Below, piece by piece: positions 18,541 to 28,580 of a stretch of DNA of 64,000 nucleotides. This DNA is from Tricholomella constricta. Taxonomy: Eukaryota; Basidiomycota; Agaricomycetes; Agaricales; Lyophyllaceae. The notes below the pieces were generated by a model, which saw only the letters and a list, made by a program, of their open reading frames with translations, was not told where the DNA came from and ran no database searches. The position numbers were made by a program, and so were the translations under genes. The stretch is from assembly GCA_013368375.1 (NCBI GenBank), contig JAACJP010000003.1, positions 1,364,001 to 1,428,000 on the forward strand, read 5' to 3'. The stretch's first letter is position 1; the number at the start of each line of letters is the position of its first letter.

Positions 18541-18732
18541 TGTAAGGGTGTGGATAGACTTAGGAGTTCACACCAAACTAAACACGACCACTGATTGGAT
18601 TGTGTGTAGATGTAGGTATGTATAAGTCTTAAGATTATATAATACAGAGGTGCTGGCTATATATGGCCAGCACCTTTAGAAATAAACAAAGACAAACAAC
18701 GATCGCTACCATATTCGGTAACGCCCGTTACA
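18541..18732 (-). repeat. 5' LTR of element C (192 bp)
   Basis: Same length and ends as the copy at 8458-8649; I see two differences, both A/G changes within GACAAACAACGATCGCTACC. The leader that follows on the minus strand begins GTTTTTTAAACACC, which lacks the TGG start of a usual tRNA primer-binding site. Confidence 0.95.
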
Positions 18733-18737
18733 CTCGT
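18733..18737. repeat. Target-site duplication of element C, right copy
   Basis: CTCGT, identical to 8453-8457 on the other side of the element. Confidence 0.9.
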
Positions 18738-20793
18738 CGTAAGTGTCAGACGGGTCGTCGGGCTGCCGTGGACGACGAGACAGGCCGTCCGGTCCATGAA
18801 ATGTCCCTTTTACATGGACTAGCTCGAAATGGAACATGAGGACGGACACGATCCATCTGTTGATGGAGGCCGAAGGCTGGATGTCGGGGTGTGATAGCAT
18901 TCCTTTGATATATCGTGCGTCGACTTCAACGACCAGGTTTCGTACGCCTATGACGTAGAGTCGCAATGCTCCAAGTGCGCGGAAGAGACCATAGAACTCG
19001 AGTTTTGGTTGGGAAAATCGTGATTCGCGATCGTTCAGGGTAATGGAGCCGAAGCGATTGTATCGGCGTCGGCCCCGGTCGACTGGGTCGGCTTGACAGA
19101 GATAGAATCCGACTGCGATGTGTGAGGTGTCGACGGCTAGGATAACTGGATTGTCTGAGGTATAATTGATGGGTACTAGCGGCTTAGCTTCCGCGATTGC
19201 TTCCACGATGTCGCGTTGTGCTGCCATCCGGTCGGGCCCGAACTCGAAAACTGCGTCTTTACGGGTCAGTTTCACCAAGTGGTGTGCACGGTGTGCGAAA
19301 TTTTTCACGAAGATCCTAAGTACTCCAACGGTGACGACTCCAACGGTGCCGAGGAACGCGCGTAATTCTGATAGAATGGCGCACGACTTCCAGTTTCGTA
19401 ACAACGCGAGTCGGTCGGTGTCGGGTACGCGACCAGCAGGTGTGCAGACGTGCCCCAGGACTTTAAATTCTGGTGCGCATAAGACTAGTTTCTTTCCCGA
19501 GAACGTGCCGCCGCAATATTTCATGCGTTGGAGAATCCGATTGACATTATTGAAGAACTCCCAGATTGCAATTCGGACGTCGGGGTTGTCGGGATGCGCT
19601 TTCGGTATGCCGGTGTCGGGGTCGGGGTACCAAGTTGCGGGTCCTTTAACAGCGGCATCATCGATATACGGGAGTGTGTAGTCGGGGATCTCAGGTTGTA
19701 GGATGTAAGTGACATCATCATGGAAGATGGGCACGGAGTTGGTCCAGCCCATGGGCAAAGTAACCAAGCGCAGTGCGCCGAATGGTGTTTGGAAAGTGGT
19801 AAGGTCGCGCGATGATGGGGCAATCAGTCGCTCGTCGTAACCGACGAACAGGTCTAACATTGCGCCGCAAATGCGACCGGCGAATTGTTCAGCGACATGG
19901 TCTGGTATCGGAGTGACACCAGAGTGTCGGATCATGATGCGATTGAGCGGTTCGAGGCTGTGCACGAGGCGGAACTTGCCATTCTTTTTCAGAGTACAGA
20001 ACCAACGCGACCGGTAGCTGGAGTTGGATGGCTCGTAAACGCCAGCAGCAAGCTTAGTTTTGATAATGTCGCAAACTTCGTCGTAGATGCCAGGCGGTAT
20101 AGGGATATTGCGCTCAATCCAAGGTGTGTGTGCGACAACTGGGATATCGATGGGGGGAAAGAAGTCCGACCGAAAGCTACCTCGTTCGGAATCGTCCCAT
20201 GCGAATGCAAGGTTCTGTTTGCACATGAGGTCGTGCATGATGGCGCGCTCGCCGGGTGTTAGGAAGTCTGGGTGTTCTCGGTCGAGGTCTTCTTTGCGTT
20301 CCAAAGTGTAGCGTCCCGTGGGCCGGAATGGTGGTGGGTTGGGATGTAGTATTGGTATGTCGGCGAGGGGATCGCCCAATATGTTTCGTTCTATCCTGAA
20401 GTGGTCGGGGCAGCTAGCGACGATAGATCGTACTTTCTGCGCGATGGGTTTGTACTTCTTTTTGGTTTGTACGCCTTTAATTTTAACGGCGAACGCGTTT
20501 ATGTCGGTCGGAATTGGTAAACCGGTGTTGCGATCATAGTGTGGTAGGGAGTCGGCGTAGTTCGTCGGTGAGGTGAGGATAGAGGATTTGTTAACGGGGA
20601 AGGGAGGCGGTAGTCCTGGTGTTGTGACGTAGAGCGAGGCAAGTTGGGCGTCGTGGGTCTCGTCGCTATTAGGTTCGGAAGGAAGTTCACAAAAGGAAAT
20701 AACAGTCGGGGTATAGCTCCGCTGGTCGTACTCGAGGAGGAGCGCAAGATCGCCATGATCGTGGCTTAGTTCCTCGAGAGTATACGAAAATTT
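18733..20793 (-). CDS. Element B pol, 5' part: reverse transcriptase and RNase H
   Basis: The frame is open on the minus strand from the frameshift site at 20787-20793 to the edge of element C. There is no ATG at its start, so it is expected as a fusion to gag. After a linker of about 140 residues come RT blocks (RWFCTLKKNGKFRLVHSLEP, LVTLPMGWTNS) and the catalytic YIDD in LPYIDDAAVKG. RNase H follows with VILAVDTSHIAVG, the Glu in KLEFYGLFRAL, and VEVDARYIKGML. The frame then runs ...DTYDE and is broken by element C; it resumes with integrase at 8457. It makes the element's cDNA. This copy is split and no longer functional as one protein. Confidence 0.85.
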
Positions 20794-23056
20794 ACGTCTT
20801 TCTTGGGGCGCCGACGCTGTCCGCGTGCGAAGGTCGGGATCGCGATGACTTCTTGAGTGTTTGGATCGGTGATAGTTATAATGGTGTCGTCAGCAGAGCG
20901 CGTTTTGACGTTGGAGCAGGTGAGTACGTCGAATGGTCGGCCGAGGAGTATGTCGTATGCGGGGTTACGAATGACGTGCATCTGGAGGTAGAGAGTGACT
21001 TCGCCTATGGTGCATGGTACGTTTCGCGCTAGTCCGAGCGAGGGGTCAGTCGTGCCGTTCACGGACTGCATCTGGAGAACGATGGTTGGGTCGTATTTGA
21101 CTCCCAATCCATGGCAGACCTCCTCCGACATTGCAATGATTTGACATCCGCTATCCACAATGCTTTCGATTTGTTCTCTTGCGTCGACCATCAGCATGAT
21201 GGATCTAAGTGCGTGCGATTCCATTGCGACGATCAGCCTGTCGGGGCATTCTCCCGGTAACAGGTTTTGGTAGTATGTGTCGTAGACGTCGCCGGTGACT
21301 AGCGCACCTGGTGGTGGCGTCGCGTTGTCGCTATTGCCTTCGCAAGGGAGCGCATCGAGTTCTTCTATGTAGGCGGACGTAGGGGCTTCGTTGTATACCG
21401 TAATAAGGTTGCTGTTTACGATCCGTTTAGGTGTGTTGGCGTCCCTGAACTTTCCGCGAATCTCTGGTGCGACTCCACAAAGTTCTCTGACGGTTACCGA
21501 CATTGTCGAGTCGAGCGCGCGTTCAAAGAGGTCGGCCGATTTAGTTGGGTCGGAAATGGGCGCTTGGGTTCGATATGCGCTATCGGCTTTCGCTTTCTCG
21601 GTGGCGGCTAAGTTCCGTGTGGAGGGAGGTACGTAGCGATTGTCGGAGATATTGGAGAACGGATGAATTGGCGCTTTGTCGCGTGTAGCGGTCGCGGGGT
21701 CGGCTCTGGTGCTAGGGATCAGCGGTATATTGGATGGTAGTGGGGGAGCTTTAGCGTCGCTTTTCTTCGGGTCCGGTGTAGTACGCGATGCGGTTACTTC
21801 TTTGGTGGTCAGGGCGTCGGCGTCTTGAATGGTCTCGATAGTGACAGGTCGCTTCTGTGGTGCGCGACTGATAAGTTCTACTCCGTCAAAGACTTCTTTC
21901 CGTGCGCGCAACGTGTTGAGCTCCCGCTCCAATACGACCATTCGATCCTCGATTTTCAAGTCGTGGTTGGTGATATCATTGTATTGTAGTATTTCCAGCA
22001 TCATGCCTTCGGTCGGGTTCGCGTTAGCCGATAGTTGTCCTGTTGCTAGTTGGTTGGGGTTACGTCTGTGCCACTCGTCGATTTTGTCTTTTATGTATCT
22101 GCCTGGTGTCCCAAGCGGTATGAGCGCGCCGCTCGGTAGTCCTATTTTGTTGTCTTCGGGTCGTCGGCGGCAGCGCCCTTCTGCCATGTATTGTTGACAT
22201 ATGGGGCAGTTGGGAATGTAATGTCCTTCGCCACCACAAAAGTGACAGTTGTCGTGAGGTACCCGGTTTGGCCGATTGCCGTCGCTCCCTGTAGTGTGTT
22301 CTAAGCGGTGGATGTGCTGTTCTAGAAGGTGAATTTTCTCGTAGAGTTCTTCCAATTTGAGGGGTTGGTTCGCGTTCGGTGACTTGGTCGCATCCGATAA
22401 AGGTCCGCGTGGTGCGATCGCAATCTGTGGTGTCACGTGCGCTGGCTCTTCCTGTCGTCGGACGGCGCTGGTTCCGTGGAGAATGTGTTCGGCCGCCGCG
22501 CGAATGCTTTCGGTGGAGTAGGGGTCGTCTGGGTGGTGGTTCGGATCTAAGATTTCGAGTCTGCGATGGATTTTTGACCATAAGTCGGACTGGAATGCGC
22601 GGCGAAATTGGCGGTCGCGTTCGTTTTTCGAGAGTCGGTCTTTGCTGACAAGGAATTGAGTGATTGGGGGAACTGTCGGTAATACTCCCCGAGGTCGCTG
22701 TTGGATTGGATCCCTAGTCGGTGTCGTTCTCTGATCAGGTGGTCAAGGTCGGCCATCGAGTACTTTCTTTCTTCGCTAGCTCCTGGGTAAAGTGCCATTA
22801 TCGCTTTTCGCCAGTCGTCGTGTGCGCCGTTCGCGAACTCCTCGAGTTGTTCCCATAGGTCGGCCGTATCGATATCGGTGTATCGTGTGGCGTGCATTTT
22901 CTTTTCTCGTTCGTCTACCACGTTACATTCGGTGAAGAGGTGATCCAGGTCTGAGAAATACCGCCGTAGTTCGCGTGCGCGTTCGGGTGAGAACGTCGGT
23001 GCCGAACTTTGTCCGCGCGCGGGCATTGGTTTCATAATGATCGGTGGTTGGGCCAT
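20766..23056 (-). CDS. Element B gag and aspartic protease, frameshifted
   Basis: The first clear ATG is at 23056 (MAQPPIIMKPMP), although the same frame is open back to 23575. The capsid-like part (ELRRYFSDLDHLF, TADLWEQLEEF, LYPGASEERKYSMADLDHL) runs into a shift at 22666-22670. There the sequence has five G (five C on the coding strand); a sixth would keep the frame and join to ITQFLVSKDRLSKNERDRQF. The second frame then runs uninterrupted to 20766. It contains a canonical zinc knuckle (CHFCGGEGHYIPNC), a coiled segment (RMVVLERELNTLRARKE) and a retropepsin (SIVDSGCQIIAMS, YDILLGRPFDVL). Gag forms the particle and binds RNA; protease cuts the polyprotein. The 1-nt gap may be a real mutation or a sequencing error in a homopolymer. 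Confidence 0.75.
20787..20793 (-). promoter_or_regulatory. Candidate -1 ribosomal frameshift heptamer of element B
   Basis: On the minus strand the gag-protease codons GTA AAT TTT contain the heptamer A AAT TTT, of the X XXY YYZ type, eight codons before the gag stop at 20766. A -1 slip here enters the pol frame, which I checked to be open from this point through RT. Confidence 0.55.
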
Positions 23057-23982
23057 GACAGATGGTGTTGGTCTATGAAGAGGGGACGGAGAGGGGGAAT
23101 ATGACGGTGGGGAAGAATCTGAGGTTTCTGGTGTCGTAGGCAATAGGGGAGTGAGTCTAAATTCTACTCCTTGATCGGTAGTAGGGAGTTCCGACGCAAA
23201 GGGGTCGGAGTCGGAGTCGGTTCGGGCGGTCGGTTCACGAGACGGGGTTCGTTCGGTCGGGGTAGGCGATGGTAGATCTGATAAAGGGCTATAGAACAGG
23301 GGACTGAGGTTGTTGTGGATTGCGCGATGTGGGGTTACTGAGTGAAAGAGCGGGGAGAGGGATTCTGAGTCGGTGTCGGCCTCTCCGAAGACTGCGCGGA
23401 TTTCGGCACGAAGGGTTCGGGTTCTCGTTTCTTGTCGAGTTTCTGGCGGAATGGTCGGCGCGTCGTAGGTTTTTACGAAGAAGTGTAAGAAGGTTGCGTG
23501 TTCGGCGGTGGTTTTTAAAACCCTCGCGGTGGGCTCCAGAATGATAGTGCTAGAAGGCCTGTGGGTGCTGTACACAACAACAAAACAACTAACAGCTATA
23601 GGGGGCGAGAAGTGTTAAAAGTTCCCAAACACGCGAGTGTGCAGGGCTAAAAGGATGGTTTGGACAAAGGTAAAGACGACCCGACTCGATATTAGTCGAA
23701 CCGACGACGATGCGACGAGCGCGATGGTATGCGATAGTTCCCAGCTGGAACTGGTCGGCGACGCGACTGTTGATGTCGGTGGCGCGACAACGAGACGAAC
23801 GATGCTAAAACGGAGAACTCACGGGTTCGGGCAGCGGTTACGGGCGGACAGATACGGCGGTTTACTAGATTTACTACAGTGGCGACGGTTACGGCGGTTT
23901 TGCGACGAGTTTATACGATGAGGACGGTTCGGAGACGACGGAGACGATGGTTTTTGAGCTATTAACTCTGAACGTGAGGGAA
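23057..23982 (-). other. Element B 5' region: leader and unresolved part of 5' LTR
   Basis: The 23057-23575 part is open in the gag frame and could encode a Ser/Pro/Thr-rich gag N-terminus, but only non-ATG starts are present. The rest has no convincing ORF. A purine-rich stretch followed by TGTTAAAAG at about 23613 could be the inner LTR end, but the partner LTR is hidden by element A, so this is not settled. Confidence 0.5.
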
Positions 23983-24546
23983 AATACGGGCTATAATTCA
24001 CTGGGGGGGGTTTTTGGTACTACATGGGTGTGTTTTATATAGTAAGGTAAGTTTATCAGCTTTTAGTGCGACCACGCAGGTGTTTCATGTCGGGTCGTCG
24101 CCAAGTCTGACCGCGCGACCCGTTTTCTGAGGGACCGGTTGGGGTGTCGCGTTCATCGGTTGATTTGCGGTATCGGGTCGGACATGAGTTAGGGAAGCTT
24201 GGCGTTGCGGAGTTCCGTGAGGTAAGCGGATCCGTGCCGTGAATAGGAGGCGGCAGAGCGAGCCGGAGGACGCGTCATGGGTGGTGCCCCGATCGGTTAT
24301 TGACACCTGACACACAAACGTGCGCCATCACGGGTTGATTGCGCGACCATTCTGAATCCCGAAGGCTTCAAAGAGAGTCGGCCGATCCAGATCAGTCGCA
24401 TTTGAGTCGGCGAGTCGGTCGGTATCGTTGCGAGTGCTCCAGGGCTGTTTATCGTAGTCGGGCAGTAGGTATTGCTGCGAACGCTCCTGAGCAGTTTATC
24501 GTGACAGGACAGTCGGTCGGTGACCAGCCACGGAGGGTGCACATCA
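23983..24546 (-). repeat. 5' LTR of element B (part shared with 2477-3042)
   Basis: Direct repeat of 2477-3042 with three substitutions and a 2-bp deletion as read by eye. The right end ...GTGCACATCA is the element's outer boundary; beyond it LINE sequence starts. Confidence 0.85.
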
Positions 24547-25336
24547 CCGGCAACGGCAGAGTCACTATCACTTCGACGCCATACATGAACAGGCCAGACA
24601 AATCGCGCGACACGAACGCAACCGACCGATCTTCACCTTAAAAATCTCCTGGATATCTGGACACTCGGGAGCAGATGGCAACGAGCTGGTCGACAAAGCC
24701 GCAAAGGACGCCGCGCAGGGCACGAACAGCGCATCGCACCGCCTACCCGCGTACATTCGCAGACTCCACGGCGAGCTCCCAACCAGCATTTCGGCACTCA
24801 AACAAATCCACAACGCCTACCTCAAAACGAAGTGGCAGGAACGCTTGAAGAAATCTCCTCGACACGCAAAATATACGCACCTCAAAGAAAGTTTCCCGTT
24901 CACGGGCTTTCGGCGAGTGGCAGAGGGACTCACGAGACGACAGCACAGCCTACTCATACAGCTACGAACGGGGCACGCCCCACTCAACAAGCACCTTCAC
25001 CGCCTCCAGGTGGTCGACACCTCAAAATGCGAACAGTGCGGGGACGACGTCGAAGAAACACTACGGCACTACCTGTACCAGTGCAACAAATATAGCGACG
25101 AGAGACAAGACCTACGCGCAGCACTCGGACGGGACGCCCACTCGGCGGAAGTCATCTACGGCACCAGAAAAGGGGCGAAGTACCTACTGCAATATGTCGC
25201 AGACACGGGGCGACTGAAAGCCACATTCGGTGATGTTTCCCCCCATAATTATACCTATGAAGATGAAGATGATGCCACACAGCCAGATATCGACCGAGAC
25301 TATGATTGGGACGGCGCCGACGACGTTGGTGCCTGA
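24547..25336 (+). pseudogene. LINE ORF2 C-terminus: end of RNase H plus zinc-knuckle domain
   Basis: One open frame of about 263 codons enters from element B's LTR without a start codon and ends at 25336. It contains the last RNase H block (ISWISGHSGADGNELVDKAA), typical of LINE RNase H, and then the cysteine-rich tail CEQCGDDVEETLRHYLYQC found at the end of many fungal LINE proteins. The RT and endonuclease are absent, so it is a fragment. Confidence 0.85.
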
Positions 25337-25803
25337 AAACCACAATATACTTTCGCTCGCCACGGAGGAGGCTTCAAAAGGCAGGGTTAGGGGAAGGAAG
25401 GAGTCCCGGAATGGGGGCCATTTGGCCTGCCAGGGAAATTACTTACTAACTTCTCTCCTGCAGTTACCGTCTTCCAGCGGTCCGCCTACTCGTGCAAACC
25501 CCTTCGGGGGCCGAGCACATTGTCGCCGAACAACACTCAGATACACCACACGAAGGACTGGAACTGGTACACCTCACAAGTCAGGGCGAGGTGTCTAAAA
25601 CGGGGCTTCATGTGGGTCCCGGGCCTCTGGGGGGCGACGAGCATGGCCCGTCAGAGTGCGCATTCACTAGCTCAGCAGGTGCAGGAATAAAGGTGGCGGA
25701 GGGGCCCCGATTTATTATTTTGTACTTAGGTAGTGAGGACCGACATGGGCTACGCCCAGCGGTCGATAAACAGGGATATTAAAAAAAAAAAAAAAAAAAA
25801 AAA
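25337..25803 (+). other. LINE 3' untranslated region and poly(A)
   Basis: No supported ORF. GC-rich, ending in the poly(A) run at 25781-25803, which marks the boundary with host DNA. Confidence 0.75.
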
Positions 25804-26414
25804 CTATCCTACCAAAAGTCGAAGGGGTCTATCGTTATGAAAACGGCTGCAACATTAATCTATAAGCAATCTAGGTTTCGGGATCCAAGCATGCGTGGTA
25901 AACGAGCACGCCGTGCCGCGGAGTAAATTTCAATTGGGGTACAAAGCTCAAGCAGATGCCCCTGCAGCTGGTACTTTTCCTTGTGAAAGATGTGCAATAT
26001 GGGGAACCGAGAGCACGAGACTTTCCCTGCCGTCCGTGTGTAGTTAGTTCCCGGCGGGTAAAGTGTTTCTAATTGTGTTCAAAAAGATGCCCATTAGGCT
26101 TCCCTGGACCAATTAAATCGCCGGACGTTGCGTATGCGCATACTACGTGATATCTCTGCAAGTTTTATCCCAAGGCACTGTCAGAGATAATTATGCAGCA
26201 TTGCAAGTGTCAGAGATCAGGTAATTTGTCAATATCATCGCAACATCCTGGTGTTATCTAGGCAATTTGAGTGCACGAGGTACCAGGAGTCTCGGAGCAG
26301 CTCTGGACCTTGCGTGCTCCTTTACCTCCACGTCCTTTGATCCCGTGAGGTCAACAAAAGGGGGAAACGAGGGCCCGAGTTCTAGTCCACTTCTCTCCTG
26401 CCGACCGTACGCCT
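25804..26414. other. Intergenic, nothing recognised
   Basis: AT-richer host sequence with only short, unsupported ORFs. Confidence 0.5.
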
Positions 26415-27659
26415 TTAACAATACTTACCGGCGGATACAGGATTCTGAATAGTATTTGTATGCGGATCTGACAGGACAGGCTCCTTAGACGTCCGACAAG
26501 GACCGAGATCATGGGGCACTACGCATTTCCACATGCGCGAACTGCGACGGCAGGTACCCGATGACATCGTCGTCAGCATAAAGCACAGCAGTGTTGAACA
26601 ATACAAACTTCGGGCCGCTCACTAGGTACACATTTTCAGTCATCTGGATTCTGGAATTTGGGAGAGATGTCCCGACATACCGGCACTTAGCATATTTCGG
26701 CTTGGTTGATGGCACGGGTCGTGTGCAAGCGGTTGTTGGAAAGAGAACGCGACCTTCATCGAAAAAATCAACCGTCCTTTCCCTTTCCCAGGTAGTCAAG
26801 TTGATTAAAATAAACAGCTGTAGGGGTCAGGAACCACCACGACCCACGCTCAGGCGGCCGTCATCGCGGGCCCGGGAGCTTTGTATCACCTGGAATGGAA
26901 ACATGAAACAAGACATGCTCTGAATTGCGGTGTATTTATACCACTTAGGACCTTACCGGCGGCAGAAAGGAGTTGTTTAGCTATCCTCTCTTGGGACTTG
27001 AATGAGTGCTCACTGACGGCTTCGAGCAAACGTACCACCTGTCAGTGTTGTTGCTCTAATAAAATCTTAAAAAGAAATGTAGAGAAGACTCTTTGACCTT
27101 CGAATTCTTGTTTTTTCACTTGGGCAACTTGAACTGAGGGTCCCGCCAGTGTCGGACCTGGCAGTGAAGGATTTGAACTTCAGCATGGTTTTCGACTTTA
27201 AGGTGATCGCTCCGCGGCGTTTGTGCTTCTGCAAGGAGAAAATAAAGAAAAACATGTTCGGCATCAATTGTAATTGTGAGTCCATGAATACCTGGCGTTC
27301 CTTTCTGATGAGTTCTGCAGAGTTGATTGTAGAACTAAAACAGTTGTGAACCAGAAAGTTGGTGCAAGGACAGCCAAAGAGATAGAGAAACTGGACATGT
27401 GTCCAGACAGGCTATAACGGTTTTGTCCTAGCATACCTACCTCGGCGGGGGTTAGACGGATGAACGCGGGGTACGACTCGACCGGCCGCGGACTTTGAAC
27501 TTTGTTTTTGCGGAGGTCACAGCCAAGCACAACCAATGAACGGCATTCGATTGTTGTCGTGTCACCGACACGAAGTACGACCACGAATCCGAGAACTCTC
27601 CGCCAGTGGTTGGCGCCCTTATACACGACAGTGATTACCTCAGGTGTTTTCCAATGCAT
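26415..27659 (-). CDS. Possible multi-exon gene, unknown (weak model)
   Basis: Two minus-strand stretches read like protein: 27659-27445 (WKTPEVITVVYKGANHWRR ... FIRLTPAE, followed by a GTAGGT donor) and about 26799-26509 (YVGTSLPNSRIQMTENVYLV). Short possible exons lie between them, but I could not connect all of them in frame. The first ATG overlaps the SPC3 start on the opposite strand through the palindrome ATGCAT. No family recognised. It may be a decayed gene or chance ORFs. Confidence 0.25.
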
Positions 27660-28580
27660 AGCCTCTTCTCTAGAATCAACAATGTCTCTGCTTTCCTTTC
27701 GACATGTATGATGTGCCTCTTGGCGGCTATCGCTATCTCGTCTCTCGTTTTCACTGCGGACCCCAAAGGAGAGCTCAAGATCGCATCAGTCAAAGTGTGA
27801 GCAGTATAAGCTCCCAATAAATCTGACATGTGGATTGACTGGCCGCAGATACGCAAACAAGCGTACGCGAATGAAGAAACAGGATTTGGCTTTTGTAAAT
27901 TTCAATATCAGTGCCGGTATGCTGTCGTTTACTCGTCGGTGTCTTCGCCGTTCGTTAATCCAATCGAAACCACTTTCCTGCCTCATAGACCTCACACCTC
28001 TATTCCACTGGAATACAAAACAACTTTTCCTGTACCTCCAGGCTGAATATACCAATGTCCAAGGGGTAAGCATTTTTTCCGCCGAAAGTGACTACAAGGT
28101 CTCCCATCTTTTACACCGCTGTCGAATTACACCATTTCTACACTATTATGCCGCTGTATCAACGTTGCATTGAAGCGTTTATTGACCTTCTATCTTAGGT
28201 CAAGAACGAAGTCGTGCTGTGGGATCGGATCGTGCGACGTAAAGAAGATGCGGTTGTGAACGTTGTCGCCAAGAATAAATATATGTTCCGAGAGCTCTCA
28301 AGCACCTTCAAGTGAGTCCATTTATCTCCAGAGTTAAGTTAGTCGACGTCGTGCGAAGACCCACAAGTTCACTTTGTGCTCCCGTAACTTTAAACGCTCC
28401 TTCTTCTTATTCTCTATGTGTTAAACACGCCACTGACGAACACACCCCAGAAACGTTTCCCCGGCAAATTACACACTGAAGTACAATGTTATGCCCTACG
28501 TGGGTGCGTTGACGTACGGCGAGGCTGCAAGGGCCCTCGAATCAGCGGTGTTCCCGCCATCCCAGAATCGTGTGTCATAA
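27654..28580 (+). CDS. SPC3: Signal peptidase complex subunit 3 (SPC22/23 family)
   Basis: Five exons: 27654-27796, 27849-27916, 27989-28065, 28199-28311 and 28451-28580, all joining in frame to 176 aa. The N-terminus MHSLFSRINNVSAFLST is followed by a single membrane span (about residues 15-35), a type II anchor. The lumenal domain shows the family blocks DLTPLFHWNTKQLFLYLQAE and VKNEVVLWDRIV, and the near-C-terminal YNVMPYVGALTYG. Length matches the fungal family. The protein is an essential accessory subunit of the ER complex that removes signal peptides; it binds the catalytic Sec11. The start is chosen by conservation of MHSLFSR. Confidence 0.93.

Larger units (their letters stand above)
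8458..18732 (-). mobile_element. Element C: complete Ty3-type chromovirus with a third ORF
   Basis: A 10.3-kb element bounded by two 192-bp LTRs and a 5-bp CTCGT duplication. Minus-strand order is 5' LTR, gag-protease, UGA, RT-RNase H-integrase-chromodomain, third ORF, hairpin, A-tract, polypurine tract and 3' LTR. All three reading frames are open, and the LTRs differ at only two positions as read by eye, so it looks recent and possibly intact. It sits between RNase H and integrase of element B. Confidence 0.95.
2477..24546 (-). mobile_element. Element B: Ty3-type LTR retroelement with antisense cargo genes, interrupted by elements A and C
   Basis: Nearly identical direct repeats at 2477-3042 and 23983-24546 end in ...GTGCACATCA. 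On the minus strand they begin TGATGTGCAC, and the left copy is preceded by a purine tract (CAAGTAAGGAGGAGA), so the left repeat is the 3' LTR. Minus-strand order is gag-protease (to 20766), RT and RNase H (to 18733), insertion of element C, integrase (8457-6758), then two genes on the opposite strand (3228-6368), then the 3' LTR. The two LTR copies differ by three substitutions and one 2-bp indel over about 565 bp as read by eye, so insertion was recent. The left LTR is cut by element A at 2476, so the LTR's other boundary and the target-site duplication cannot be read here. Confidence 0.85.
24547..25803 (+). mobile_element. 3' end of a LINE-type (non-LTR) retrotransposon
   Basis: Coding sequence for the end of a LINE ORF2, a non-coding tail and a 23-base A run at 25781-25803. 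The 5' part is missing on this side because element B inserted into it; the other half would lie beyond the left window edge. Confidence 0.85.
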
